Source: Shewanella seohaensis
GTDB lineage: Bacteria; Pseudomonadota; Gammaproteobacteria; Enterobacterales; Shewanellaceae
Direction of reading: 5' to 3'
Length of the DNA stretch: 64,000 bases
NCBI RefSeq assembly: GCF_025449215.1
Contig: NZ_CP104900.1
Coordinates: forward strand, 1,240,001 to 1,304,000
Shown here: positions 17,851 through 26,773 of the stretch, piece by piece
Numbering within the stretch: position 1 is the first letter of the stretch
Layout: each line of letters starts with the position of its first letter
The notes under the pieces: generated by a model
What the model saw: the letters and a program-made list of their open reading frames with translations, nothing else
What the model was told of the DNA's origin: nothing
Database searches by the model: none
Position numbers and translations under genes: made by a program

Positions 17851-18240
17851 ATGCATGATGATATTAGTATTCCCTTGCCATCCCTTATCCATCGCATCGG
17901 CCGCGAGGCGGTCAAGCGGGCGCAGGCGATTGCTGTGCAAAAGGGCTGCGAGCTTAAGCGGGTGCGCCGCTCCCGTAATTGGAGCATCACTGGGCAGGCT
18001 ATCGCGATTCAAAGCTGTTGCGTCGAGTTAAAAGGGCAGAGTGATACTGCCGAATTTGCCTTTATGATCAAAAAGATCGACAGCGGCTTATTACAACATG
18101 CCGATAAGCTTGAACCACTCGGCGCAAAATTGGTTCGCCTGATCAACCAAAACCCCGCCATTACCTTGGGCGAACTGATGCAACAAACCCAATGCACGAT
18201 GAGCGAGGCGCGCCTTGCTCGCTTCGAGGCCGAGCTTTGA
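17851..18240 (+). CDS. small RRF_GI-type (ribosome recycling factor family) protein
   Basis: 129 residues. IPLPSLIHRIG near the N-terminus, RVRRSRNWSITG in the middle and LVRLINQNPAITLGELM near the C-terminus resemble the Vibrio/Shewanella family named ribosome recycling factor RRF_GI (PF12614). It is not the true Frr protein and no function is established. The C-terminal part with TLGELMQQTQCTMSEARLAR (in parts) looks like a small helix-turn-helix. It is convergent with the chemoreceptor gene. Confidence 0.7.
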   Translation: MHDDISIPLPSLIHRIGREAVKRAQAIAVQKGCELKRVRRSRNWSITGQAIAIQSCCVELKGQSDTAEFAFMIKKIDSGLLQHADKLEPLGAKLVRLINQNPAITLGELMQQTQCTMSEARLARFEAEL

Positions 18241-18286
18241 TACCGAACTCTATTATGTTGGGTTATTAGCAAGCAGCCACCAAGAA

Positions 18287-18312
18287 AAAGGCCTCAATTG
18301 CTTGAGGCCTTA
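18287..18312 (-). terminator. terminator of the chemoreceptor gene
   Basis: AAGGCCTCAA / TTGAGGCCTT stem (18289-18298 and 18302-18311). The T run is on the - strand side (AAAAA at 18286-18290 on +), so it ends the - strand transcript. Confidence 0.7.
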
Positions 18313-18422
18313 GGCGGTTAAAGATAGCGATTTATACCGAATCGACTAACACTGAATCGACTTACGCCGAGGTGATGAACACCTAATCGACTAACAGCGA
18401 GCGCCGATATCACGCCTTAGCG

Positions 18423-20087
18423 TTAAATCTTAAATTGGCCGACGAGTTTGCCGAGGTTAAGTCCTTCCTGCGACACGGTTTGGCTCACGCTCGCCGCCTC
18501 TTCGCTGGAGTGCAGTAGCTCATTCACAATTTCTTGAATAGCAAACACATTGCGATTGATCTCTTCGGTCACTGAGCTTTGCTCGGTTGCAGCGGTGGCG
18601 ATTTGGGTACTCATATCGTTAATGGCGGTCACCGCCGAGGTCACTGAGCCTAAGCTTTCGGAGATGGCGCGGGACGAATCCACCGAGCGTATACAACTCT
18701 GCTGACTCTCTTCCATGGTTTTAACCGCTAAGCTCACCAGCTTGTGCAGTTCAGATAGCATCTCGTTGATTTCTAATGTGCTTGATTGAGTACGGCTGGC
18801 TAAGTTGCGTACCTCATCGGCCACCACGGCAAAGCCGCGACCCTGTTCACCCGCGCGGGCGGCTTCAATCGCGGCGTTTAATGCCAACAGGTTAGTTTGC
18901 TCGGCAATACCGCCGATCACCGAGAGCACGCTGTTGATTTTTTTGGATTGTTCACTCAAGGATTGAATGTTGCTGGCGGCATTGTTGATTTGCGCCATCA
19001 GCGCCGAAATCTCCTCTAACGAGGCATCGACACAACGCTGGGCATTGGCCACATCGCCCGTGGCGGCGTGGGTCGCTTCGGCCACTTGGGTGGTGTTTTG
19101 CGCTACTTCACTCGCGGTGGCAGACATCTCAGTAATGGCGGTAACCACTTGATCCGTTTCATTGTTATGGCTGATAAGCTGGCGCGACATCACCTTGGTT
19201 TGGTCATGAATCGCATTGGCTGCGGTTTTGACCTTAGCGGTGGCATCGGCCACATCACCGATAATGGTTTGCAGTTTATCGACAAACAGGTTGAAGGAGC
19301 GGCCGAGTTGGGCGATTTCATCGTCGCCCTTCACCGCAAGGCGCTTGGTTAAATCGCCTTCGCCTTTGGCGATATCGTTTAAGTTATCTGCCATGTTTTT
19401 AATCGGTGTGACCATGCGCTGGGCGGTCACTAAGATCACGGCGGCGGTAATGGCCGCTAATAACAGTGCGATCAATAAAATCGCGTAGGACTTATCGATC
19501 ATCTGCTCGGTCACTGTGGTGCGGTAATCCTCAACCACGGCATCGATATCGTCGATATAGGCGCCGGTGCCGAGCATCCAATCTGTGCCTGGGATCATCA
19601 TGGAGTAGCCGATTTTTTCGATTTGCTCGTTGGTATTGGGTTTTTGGAAATAGAACGAGAAATTACCGTCACCGTTTTTGGCGGCATTGAGTAGGCCGAC
19701 AATGATCTTGGTGCCACGGGGATCGGTCATATCGATTTTATTCTGCCCCTCGAGGTTGGGCATGACCGCATGGAATAGGTTTTTACCTTGGGAATCGTAA
19801 ATAAAGAAGTAGCCCGAACTGCCAAAGCGAATATCACGTAGGGCTTGGTTAACATTGCCCTGTTCTTTTAACGATAGCTGGTATTGCACTATGCCTGCGG
19901 CGATTTGGGTGGCTTCTTTGATTTGGGTTTTACGCTCACCGATTAACTTTTCTCTAAATGTGGTGACTTCATCGGCAAGCGCCGATTGCTCGACATGGTA
20001 GGAAACTGTCATCAGCACTATGAGGGTCAGAATCAACGGGAACAGTGCGAGTAGGAGCAATTTGTTACGTAAACTGAAATTAGACAT
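18423..20087 (-). CDS. methyl-accepting chemotaxis protein with Cache sensor
   Basis: 554 residues. An N-terminal transmembrane helix (about 9-32) and a second one (about 203-225) bracket a periplasmic single-Cache (sCache_2-like) domain with [13 protein letters not shown] and [13 protein letters not shown] region with GEGDLTKRL follows, then the methyl-accepting signalling domain with the hairpin tip [19 protein letters not shown]. It relays ligand binding to CheA/CheW. The ATG at 20087 has GGAG nine bases upstream; the TTG three codons earlier is less likely. Ligand unknown; sCache_2 receptors often bind small organic acids. Confidence 0.92.
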   Translation of the reverse strand: MSNFSLRNKLLLLALFPLILTLIVLMTVSYHVEQSALADEVTTFREKLIGERKTQIKEATQIAAGIVQYQLSLKEQGNVNQALRDIRFGSSGYFFIYDSQGKNLFHAVMPNLEGQNKIDMTDPRGTKIIVGLLNAAKNGDGNFSFYFQKPNTNEQIEKIGYSMMIPGTDWMLGTGAYIDDIDAVVEDYRTTVTEQMIDKSYAILLIALLLAAITAAVILVTAQRMVTPIKNMADNLNDIAKGEGDLTKRLAVKGDDEIAQLGRSFNLFVDKLQTIIGDVADATAKVKTAANAIHDQTKVMSRQLISHNNETDQVVTAITEMSATASEVAQNTTQVAEATHAATGDVANAQRCVDASLEEISALMAQINNAASNIQSLSEQSKKINSVLSVIGGIAEQTNLLALNAAIEAARAGEQGRGFAVVADEVRNLASRTQSSTLEINEMLSELHKLVSLAVKTMEESQQSCIRSVDSSRAISESLGSVTSAVTAINDMSTQIATAATEQSSVTEEINRNVFAIQEIVNELLHSSEEAASVSQTVSQEGLNLGKLVGQFKI

Positions 20088-20403
20088 GTTCAACAACTCC
20101 GGAATAAGCCGCTTTATTATTGCAGGGCAGTATAACGAATCCCCAATATTCTTAAGTGCTTAAGTTAACAAAAATCTAATGTAACCGACAAAAGTGCAAA
20201 GTGGTATTTGACTTAAGGATGAGGGCGAAAGGCTGAGTCACTTCGTTGATCTTAATCAAAGCCTAAATAAGCCAATGCGCTCATTATATTAGTTAATCTT
20301 TATGCATAGGCGGCGCTTGTTTGTTTGAGTGGCTAAACGGTGCGACGCAAGCTTAAACAAGACGACTCTAGCTCAATCAAGGCGTGCAACTAAAGGCAGG
20401 ACT
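20088..20403. other. 316-bp intergenic region between divergent chemoreceptor and small membrane protein
   Basis: No gene or clear repeat seen. It should hold the promoters of both divergent genes; no strong -35/-10 pair was recognised. Confidence 0.5.
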
Positions 20404-20646
20404 GTGACTAATCAAAGGCTGATAACGCTGTTAAAAATCTGCATTGGCCTTGGGCTGTGCCTGATTATGCTTGGGATTTATCTGCATAACTTTAATGAAA
20501 CCGTCGAAGCCATGGGCGTAAAAGGCATAATTATCAGCGCCGTTTGCGTTGCCGTTGGCATGGCGTTATCCCTGCCGACAAAGATGTATCTCACCTTTTT
20601 ACTGGTTAAGCGCGAGGCGGATAAGCAAGGCAGTGCTGAGCATTAA
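20404..20646 (+). CDS. small two-helix inner-membrane protein, unknown function
   Basis: 80 residues from the GTG at 20404, which is preceded by AAGGCAGGA. Two hydrophobic segments (about 8-26 and 38-58) are joined by a short polar loop; the C-terminus is charged. The frame extends 25 codons further upstream, but that part is polar and lacks a ribosome-binding site. The family was not recognised. Confidence 0.6.
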   Translation: MTNQRLITLLKICIGLGLCLIMLGIYLHNFNETVEAMGVKGIIISAVCVAVGMALSLPTKMYLTFLLVKREADKQGSAEH

Positions 20647-20862
20647 CCCTTGGCTAACCCACAGTGAATGCCGCAATTAATCCTACCGTTCTGCTTGCGG
20701 CCCAAGGCATAAAAATCCCGCTGGTGTTTTTTAACATAATTAACCCAAGACTAATGGGCGAAAAACACCGATAATTCCCCCAAGACGATAGCGCCCAAGG
20801 GCAATGCTGTGCGGTAACGAATGCGATTATCGCGTTTGAGCATATTGAGTGGAAAAATTCTA

Positions 20863-23049
20863 ATGGAAATCAAAGTTAATTTTCTCGACAACCTGAGACT
20901 CGAAGCCAAGTTCGACGATTTTACGGTAACGGCCGATCAGCCCATCCGTTATAAGGGCGACGGCTCGGCGCCGAGTCCCTTCGACTACTTCTTAGCTTCT
21001 TCGGCATTGTGCGCCGCCTACTTTGTGAAGGTATATTGTAAATCTCGCGATATTCCGACGGACAATATCCGCCTGTCGCAAAACAATATTGTCGACCCAG
21101 AAGATCGCTACAACCAGATTTTCCAGATCAATGTCGAATTGCCCGATGATATTTCGGATAAAGATCGCGAAGGTATTTTGCGCTCCATCGACCGCTGCAC
21201 CGTGAAAAAAGTCGTGCAGACTGGCCCAGAATTTAGAATCGAAACCGTTGAAAACCTCGATGCCGACGCCAATGCCATGTTGATGGGTCACCCAGGCGAC
21301 GACAGCAGCACCTATATTTTGGGTAAAGACTTACCGCTAGAGCAGACCATTGCCAATATGACTGGCATTTTGGCTGAGCTGGGGATGAAGATTGAGATCT
21401 CCTCATGGCGTAACATTGTGCCCAATGTGTGGTCACTGCATATCCGTGATGCCGCATCGCCCATGTGTTTTACCAATGGTAAAGGCGCAACCAAAGAGAG
21501 CGCGCTGTGCTCGGCCCTCGGTGAGTTTATCGAGCGTTTAAACAATAACTTCTTCTATAACGACCAATTCTTTGGGGTTGAGATTGCTAACAGCGAGTTT
21601 GTGCATTATCCCAACGAAAAATGGTTTGCTCTCGAGGAAGACGACGCTCTGCCAGCGGGGTTGTTAGACGACTACTGCCTAGAGATTTATAACCCCGATG
21701 AGGAGCTGTGTGGCTCGCATCTTATTGACACTAACTCGGGCAATCGTGACCGTGGCATTTGTGCGATTCCGTACAAGCGTAAATCCGATGGCGAGACTGT
21801 GTACTTCCCATCAAACCTGATTGAAAACCTGTTCTTAAGCAATGGCATGAGCGCGGGTAACAACATCAAAGAAGCCGAAGTACAGTGTCTGTCTGAAATC
21901 TTCGAGCGCGCGGTGAAACGCCAAATTATCGAGCAGGAAATCGTTCTGCCAGACGTGCCTATGTCGGTATTAGAAAAATACCCAAGCATTCTTGCGGGCA
22001 TTAAGGGCTTAGAAGAACAAGGCTTCCCAGTGGTGGTGAAAGACGCCTCCTTAGGCGGCCAGTTCCCTGTGATGTGCGTGACGCTGATGAACCCGAAAAC
22101 CGGCGGGGTATTCGCCTCCTTCGGTGCCCACCCAAGCTTTGAAGTGGCATTGGAGCGCAGTCTGACCGAATTGCTCCAAGGTCGCAGCTTCGAAGGCTTA
22201 AACGATGTGCCAAAACCGACCTTTAACAGCATGGCGGTGAGCGAGCCTGAAAACTTTGTTGAGCACTTTATCGACTCAACGGGGGTGATCTCATGGCGCT
22301 TCTTTAGCAGCAAGCATGACTATGAGTTCTGCGAATGGGATTTCTCTGGCACTAACCAAGAGGAAGCGGACCGCTTATTCGGCATTTTAGAAGATCTAGG
22401 TAAAGAGGTGTATGTCGCCGAATTTACCGCATTAGGCGCATCGGCTTGCCGTATTTTAGTGCCTGATTACTCTGAAGTTTATCCAGTTGAAGACCTGATT
22501 TGGGACAACACCAACAAGGCGCTGGATTACCGTGAAGATATCCTAAATCTGCATTCTTTAAGCACTAAGCAATTGGTTAACCTAGTCAATCGTTTAGAAG
22601 AAAGTCAGCTCGATAACTACACCGATATTCGTACCCTGATTGGTATCGTCTTCGATGAAAATACCGTCTGGGGCAAGTTGACGATTATCGAACTTAAGAT
22701 CCTGATTTATCTGGCACTCGGCGCGCATGAAGAGGCGCTGGAATTAGTCGGTGAGTTCCTGCAATTTAACGACAATACCGTGAAGCGTAATCTGTTCTTC
22801 CAAGCAATGAGCGCGGTACTGGAAGTGACGCTGGATGAAGACCTTGAACTCGAAGACTTTAGCCATAACTTTACCCGCATGTTTGGCGCAGAAGTGATGG
22901 AACAAGTGGTCGGCAGCGTTACGGGTAAAGTCCGTTTCAGCGGTTTAACTAAGACCAGTATGCAGCTCGAAGGGATTGAACCGCACCTAAGACTTATCGA
23001 AAGCTATAAAAAACTGCACGCCGCCCGCAAGGCTAACGCGGTTAAGTAA
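20863..23049 (+). CDS. ycaO: OsmC-YcaO fusion protein
   Basis: 728 residues from the ATG at 20863. Residues 1 to about 130 form an OsmC/Ohr-like domain (SPFDYFLASSALCAAYFVKVYC holds the usual Cys). The rest is a YcaO domain: GKGATKESALCSALGEFIER (ATP-binding signature in parts), then SEIFERAVKR. YcaO proteins use ATP to activate peptide amides; E. coli YcaO is linked to ribosomal protein S12 methylthiolation with RimO. E. coli YcaO lacks the OsmC part. No azole-peptide synthesis genes are near, so a RiPP role is unlikely. Followed by a long inverted repeat. Confidence 0.9.
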   Translation: MEIKVNFLDNLRLEAKFDDFTVTADQPIRYKGDGSAPSPFDYFLASSALCAAYFVKVYCKSRDIPTDNIRLSQNNIVDPEDRYNQIFQINVELPDDISDKDREGILRSIDRCTVKKVVQTGPEFRIETVENLDADANAMLMGHPGDDSSTYILGKDLPLEQTIANMTGILAELGMKIEISSWRNIVPNVWSLHIRDAASPMCFTNGKGATKESALCSALGEFIERLNNNFFYNDQFFGVEIANSEFVHYPNEKWFALEEDDALPAGLLDDYCLEIYNPDEELCGSHLIDTNSGNRDRGICAIPYKRKSDGETVYFPSNLIENLFLSNGMSAGNNIKEAEVQCLSEIFERAVKRQIIEQEIVLPDVPMSVLEKYPSILAGIKGLEEQGFPVVVKDASLGGQFPVMCVTLMNPKTGGVFASFGAHPSFEVALERSLTELLQGRSFEGLNDVPKPTFNSMAVSEPENFVEHFIDSTGVISWRFFSSKHDYEFCEWDFSGTNQEEADRLFGILEDLGKEVYVAEFTALGASACRILVPDYSEVYPVEDLIWDNTNKALDYREDILNLHSLSTKQLVNLVNRLEESQLDNYTDIRTLIGIVFDENTVWGKLTIIELKILIYLALGAHEEALELVGEFLQFNDNTVKRNLFFQAMSAVLEVTLDEDLELEDFSHNFTRMFGAEVMEQVVGSVTGKVRFSGLTKTSMQLEGIEPHLRLIESYKKLHAARKANAVK

Positions 23050-23057
23050 GACTCAAC

Positions 23058-23103
23058 AGAGGCTTGCATCAAACTAACCTAAACAGTGTTGATGCAAGCC
23101 TCT
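23058..23103. repeat. 15-bp perfect inverted repeat after the OsmC-YcaO gene
   Basis: AGAGGCTTGCATCAA (23058-23072) and its exact complement TTGATGCAAGCCTCT (23089-23103), 16-base loop, no T run. It may be an mRNA 3'-end structure. Confidence 0.6.
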
Positions 23104-23171
23104 AAATCGTAGTTCCTAGTTTGATGTTATAGGCCATCGTACAGTACTGTGTTTAATAAACGCAGCTTGTA

Positions 23172-24368
23172 TTAAATACAGTATACTTTTAGAAAATAAT
23201 CACCATAAAAAACACTTCCATTGCCAATATTTTTATATGGAATAATATTTTTTTTAAAGTAATATGATTTGTTATTAACATCTAGCAATATATCATTGCC
23301 AAAATTGTAAGGTTTTCCTTCTAGATCTCTAATATGACTGTACCATATTCTAGATTGTATGCTATTAAAAATTACGGATGTATTAACTGGTATTTTACTC
23401 TCAGAAACCATTCCCTGATTATTTTCTTCTGAATATACCATGGCAATAATTTCTTTTTTGCAAAGATTTTCAATATGCACATAAGTTCGAGGTGTTGTTT
23501 TAAATTTTACGGCGCTAAAATGTTTAATCGATTCAGTGCGATTTTTAATAATATTCTCAATATCCTGTATCATTTCAGTAGAAAAAAGAACCGCTGCACC
23601 TGATAGTCCATTATCCGATGAAGATGAAACTATCCCTAACACTCTATCTTTATCAGAATTAGGTGCCTTTATTAGCAATCCTGCACCACTAGAACCCGAG
23701 TAGATTTGGCAGTCAAACTTCCCTATTAATGACTTGTGTTCTGTTAAGTGACATTGTTGATACCATAATGTATTACCACTTTTATCTGCTGGATAACTTA
23801 GTAAACTAACATTAGGTTTTTTAGTGGTTAACACATCTTCTGCTGCAATAGGGGAAACATATCCGTACTGCTTCCCTAAGCCATATCCTGTTTGGCTGTT
23901 TGTGACTTTTAGTATAGCTAAATCACTCGTATTTGGTTTGCGATTGAGTGAGACTAAACCATTTTTGAACTGTAAAATATCTTTATAATCAGTGGTTAAA
24001 TATTTTTTGTGAACCCATCCTTTTTCAATGAACACTCTTGAACGAATTTGCTTACCATCGCCAAGGTATTGTGGAATAAATTCTGCATTGAGCACACCCT
24101 CACCAGTCATATGGTCGATAATGCAGTGCGCCGCTGTCATAAGATAGTCATCAGCAATTAGAATACCCGTACATAGTGATTGAGTATCTTTGCTAAATCG
24201 ATTTCTTGTAATGACCAGAGTACCTACGCTTTGAGCTGACAACACTTGATTGATATCTTTAATCTGTATTCTGGAGCTTATCGTTGAGCTTTTAACAGAA
24301 TGTTCCGTAGAGTCGGCATGGAAACTACAAAGGAGTAGAATGAATAATGCTATATTTAGTAATCTCAT
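23172..24368 (-). CDS. secreted trypsin-like serine protease
   Basis: 398 residues. Signal peptide MRLLNIALFILLLCSFHADS at the N-terminus. S1-type catalytic triad: His81 in MTAAHC, Asp149 in SDLAILKV, Ser227 in SGSSGAGLL. Around 120 residues at the C-terminus show no known domain. AT-rich sequence unlike the core genes. It lies 44 bp after the upstream small membrane protein gene on the same strand, so the pair is probably cotranscribed. Target unknown. A TTG start at 24410 is possible but would bury the signal peptide. Confidence 0.85.
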   Translation of the reverse strand: MRLLNIALFILLLCSFHADSTEHSVKSSTISSRIQIKDINQVLSAQSVGTLVITRNRFSKDTQSLCTGILIADDYLMTAAHCIIDHMTGEGVLNAEFIPQYLGDGKQIRSRVFIEKGWVHKKYLTTDYKDILQFKNGLVSLNRKPNTSDLAILKVTNSQTGYGLGKQYGYVSPIAAEDVLTTKKPNVSLLSYPADKSGNTLWYQQCHLTEHKSLIGKFDCQIYSGSSGAGLLIKAPNSDKDRVLGIVSSSSDNGLSGAAVLFSTEMIQDIENIIKNRTESIKHFSAVKFKTTPRTYVHIENLCKKEIIAMVYSEENNQGMVSESKIPVNTSVIFNSIQSRIWYSHIRDLEGKPYNFGNDILLDVNNKSYYFKKNIIPYKNIGNGSVFYGDYFLKVYCI

Positions 24369-24412
24369 TTTCTTATTTTTATTTATTATGTTTTTAGGAT
24401 AGTTTTCCAATA

Positions 24413-24811
24413 TCAGCTTGATAAATTGCCCATTCTTCTACTTCGCTTAGCTTTGTTTTTGCTTGCTATCATTGCTATCGCAAAATTAATCGGTGCTAAT
24501 AGATAAAAAATTATTCCACTTCCTAATATGTAACATCCTAAAATATGAGTTATTGCTCCGATTAGCCCTGTGGGGATACGATGCTCTGGTCTAAAGGTTC
24601 TTCCAACAAAGCGTGAAAACATGCCAATTACAGCTGGAGGCAAAATGCATAAAATCCAAATAGGTCCATTAACATTCATAAAAACAAATGATATATAAAT
24701 TGCTAGCGCCGGAATGGTACCGACCAATGCGCCAAAAATAGCACCCATAGGTTTGCATTTTTTCATAACATTATTATATGCTGTTTTCATCTCTTCCTGA
24801 GAATATCTCAT
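24413..24811 (-). CDS. small four-helix membrane protein, unknown
   Basis: 132 residues. Four hydrophobic segments (about 22-44, 49-66, 81-98 and 100-115) and a basic C-terminal tail (KNKAKRSRR). No family recognised. It precedes the secreted protease gene on the same strand and shares its AT-rich composition, so the two may form a small transferred unit. Confidence 0.65.
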   Translation of the reverse strand: MRYSQEEMKTAYNNVMKKCKPMGAIFGALVGTIPALAIYISFVFMNVNGPIWILCILPPAVIGMFSRFVGRTFRPEHRIPTGLIGAITHILGCYILGSGIIFYLLAPINFAIAMIASKNKAKRSRRMGNLSS

Positions 24812-25112
24812 TATATTAGCCTTGTTTAAATTTTGAGTGTAAATATTTTTCTGTTGACTTGATTATGTATAAGCAATCATGTCGTCTAAGGTAAAATAGG
24901 GTTAATAATTGTAAATGAGTTTATTCACTCTATCAATTTATTAATCTTACAATAACTGGTTTTTTTGATATTTATCTTAAATGTTTTTGTATATTAGGCT
25001 TGTGTGAATTTGTTTTATTACAATGTGTTATGATTATAAGGTCATAAATTCTGTGGGTGATATGTTGCAAGGTGAACTCATATCAAGCTCTATACTATCC
25101 TATTGTCGGAAA
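24812..25112. other. 301-bp AT-rich intergenic stretch
   Basis: Upstream region for the small membrane protein/protease pair and downstream of the diguanylate cyclase gene. No gene, repeat or clear terminator seen. Confidence 0.5.
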
Positions 25113-26021
25113 TTAAGCCGTATTGGCTATTACGCGATTCTTACCATTCCGCTTGGCTTGATAGAGCGCGGCATCGGCGCGCTTTAGGGTGTCTTCATAG
25201 GATTTATCGCCCGCTTCTATGCTGGCGACACCTATGCTGACGGTGGCAAATAATCCTTTTACCGAGAGTTGCTGCAATGCCTTGAAGCAACAGTCACAGA
25301 GATATTCGGCAAACACTATGGCTTGGTCATGGTCAACCCCGGGCAGGGCAATCACAAATTCATCGCCACCAAAACGGTAGGCGCTGTCGGTTTTGCGAAA
25401 TTGCTGTTGGCAGGCTTCGGCGACCGCCATGATGACGCGATCACCCGCTTGGTGCCCCAGTTGATCGTTAATAAGCTTCAGGTGATCCAGATCGAGCACT
25501 AAGATCGAGGCCGGAATACGGTGGCGGCTAAAGGTGTCGAAGAGAAAGTGTAAGTCACGGTCTAAGCGGCGGCGGTTATAGAGTCCAGTCAGTTGGTCAG
25601 TATCACTTAATTGCCGCAGTTGTATTTCTAGCTTATGGCGTTTGGAAATATTACTGGCGACCCAGAGGACGACGGGTTCGTTATCCACTAGAAAATCTAA
25701 CGCCTGAATGCGCCCTTCAAACCAGATGGGTTCTGAAGGACCTTGATCGGATAAGCCTTTGACATCCTTATTACTGAGTTCATATTCCTCAATCAGTAAT
25801 TTACGGCTATCTAAGGCTTGCTGAATAATCTTGAGGTAGTAAGTGGTCTTTTCGTCGTTGAGTACATCGCTCAGGTAAAGGCCAACTAATCCACTGCCGT
25901 CGTGGTAATAACGCGCATCTTTACCACCAAACACAGCAACATAGCGGCCGCTTTGTGACAGGATAAACGCCGGATCGGGTAGCGCGTCCAGCACTAAAGC
26001 CATTTGCTCAACACTGACCAT
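25113..26021 (-). CDS. PAS-GGDEF diguanylate cyclase
   Basis: 302 residues from ATG 26021 (GGGAG upstream; a TTG one codon earlier is also possible). An N-terminal PAS-like domain (about 5-130) is followed by a GGDEF domain with an intact FGGDEF motif (near 218-222). An RKTD inhibitory site sits five residues before it, so product feedback by c-di-GMP is likely. No transmembrane helix is seen, so the enzyme is probably cytoplasmic. It makes c-di-GMP from GTP; its input signal is unknown. Confidence 0.93.
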   Translation of the reverse strand: MVSVEQMALVLDALPDPAFILSQSGRYVAVFGGKDARYYHDGSGLVGLYLSDVLNDEKTTYYLKIIQQALDSRKLLIEEYELSNKDVKGLSDQGPSEPIWFEGRIQALDFLVDNEPVVLWVASNISKRHKLEIQLRQLSDTDQLTGLYNRRRLDRDLHFLFDTFSRHRIPASILVLDLDHLKLINDQLGHQAGDRVIMAVAEACQQQFRKTDSAYRFGGDEFVIALPGVDHDQAIVFAEYLCDCCFKALQQLSVKGLFATVSIGVASIEAGDKSYEDTLKRADAALYQAKRNGKNRVIANTA

Positions 26022-26311
26022 CAAACAAGCTCCCTATACGTTAAAGGGTCTAATAGATTGAAGCACTCTTAGTTGGCTCCTTGTCTGCTATTGCACCCAT
26101 TACTCACTATCGCTGGCCCATGTGGCTTTTTCAAACCTAGGCAAGGGCATGTCGGAGTAACACTCTAAGTGTATCTGATGTTGGCGTTGAACAGTGTAGA
26201 TTAATGTAGGTTTTATTGGCAAAAACCTATTGTTCTCAATCGGAATGGTGTGCCATTTAATGGCATCAAACAACACTCTGATTGAAAACAATAGATTAAA
26301 TTATGCTGATA

Positions 26312-26773
26312 TTAACTCGAGCGGCAGAGTTGAGCCTTCAGCTCTGCTTCATCGGTAAAACCGCGATAGCCTTTGATTAACTCTCCCTTGGTATTGAGCA
26401 GCAGCAGGATTGGCGTGGCAGGAATACCGCCCATATCCTTTAGCAAAGCGGGCGGCGCGCGGTAGGCTTCAAAGGGGAAATTCAGCCTAAACAGGGCACG
26501 TTTTAAGGCTAAGTTATCTCCATTGACCCCAAGCGCCACGGGTTGCACGCCTTGATGACAGCTTTGATGCAGCTGCTTCAGTACACTGGCCTGCTTGATG
26601 CACCAAGGGCACTCAGGCTCGAAAAACATCAATGCCATCGCTTGCCCCTCGAGATGTGACAAGTCAGTCACTTGCTGACCCCGCAAAGCTTGAAACTGAT
26701 AGTCGCGGGTGAGCTGCGCCGCCGATAACGGCAGGGCGCAGCACAGCAACATAAGGAGAAGAATGCGCAGCAT
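26312..26773 (-). CDS. exported thioredoxin-like (TlpA/ResA-type) protein
   Basis: 153 residues. A signal peptide (about 1-19) is followed by a thioredoxin fold with the CPWC redox pair at Cys55 and Cys58 and the cis-Pro region GGIPATPILLL. It probably works in the periplasm on disulfides. Its ATG overlaps the stop of the upstream TonB receptor gene (TAATG), so the two are translationally coupled and likely share the iron-controlled promoter. Confidence 0.85.
   Translation of the reverse strand: MLRILLLMLLCCALPLSAAQLTRDYQFQALRGQQVTDLSHLEGQAMALMFFEPECPWCIKQASVLKQLHQSCHQGVQPVALGVNGDNLALKRALFRLNFPFEAYRAPPALLKDMGGIPATPILLLLNTKGELIKGYRGFTDEAELKAQLCRSS

Noticed and set aside
20863..23049. YcaO as part of a RiPP (azole peptide) cluster
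   Set aside because: No dehydrogenase, precursor peptide or exporter gene lies beside it.
26100..26291. 63-codon - strand frame as a gene
   Set aside because: No ribosome-binding site or family features; probably non-coding sequence upstream of the thioredoxin-like gene's 3' end.
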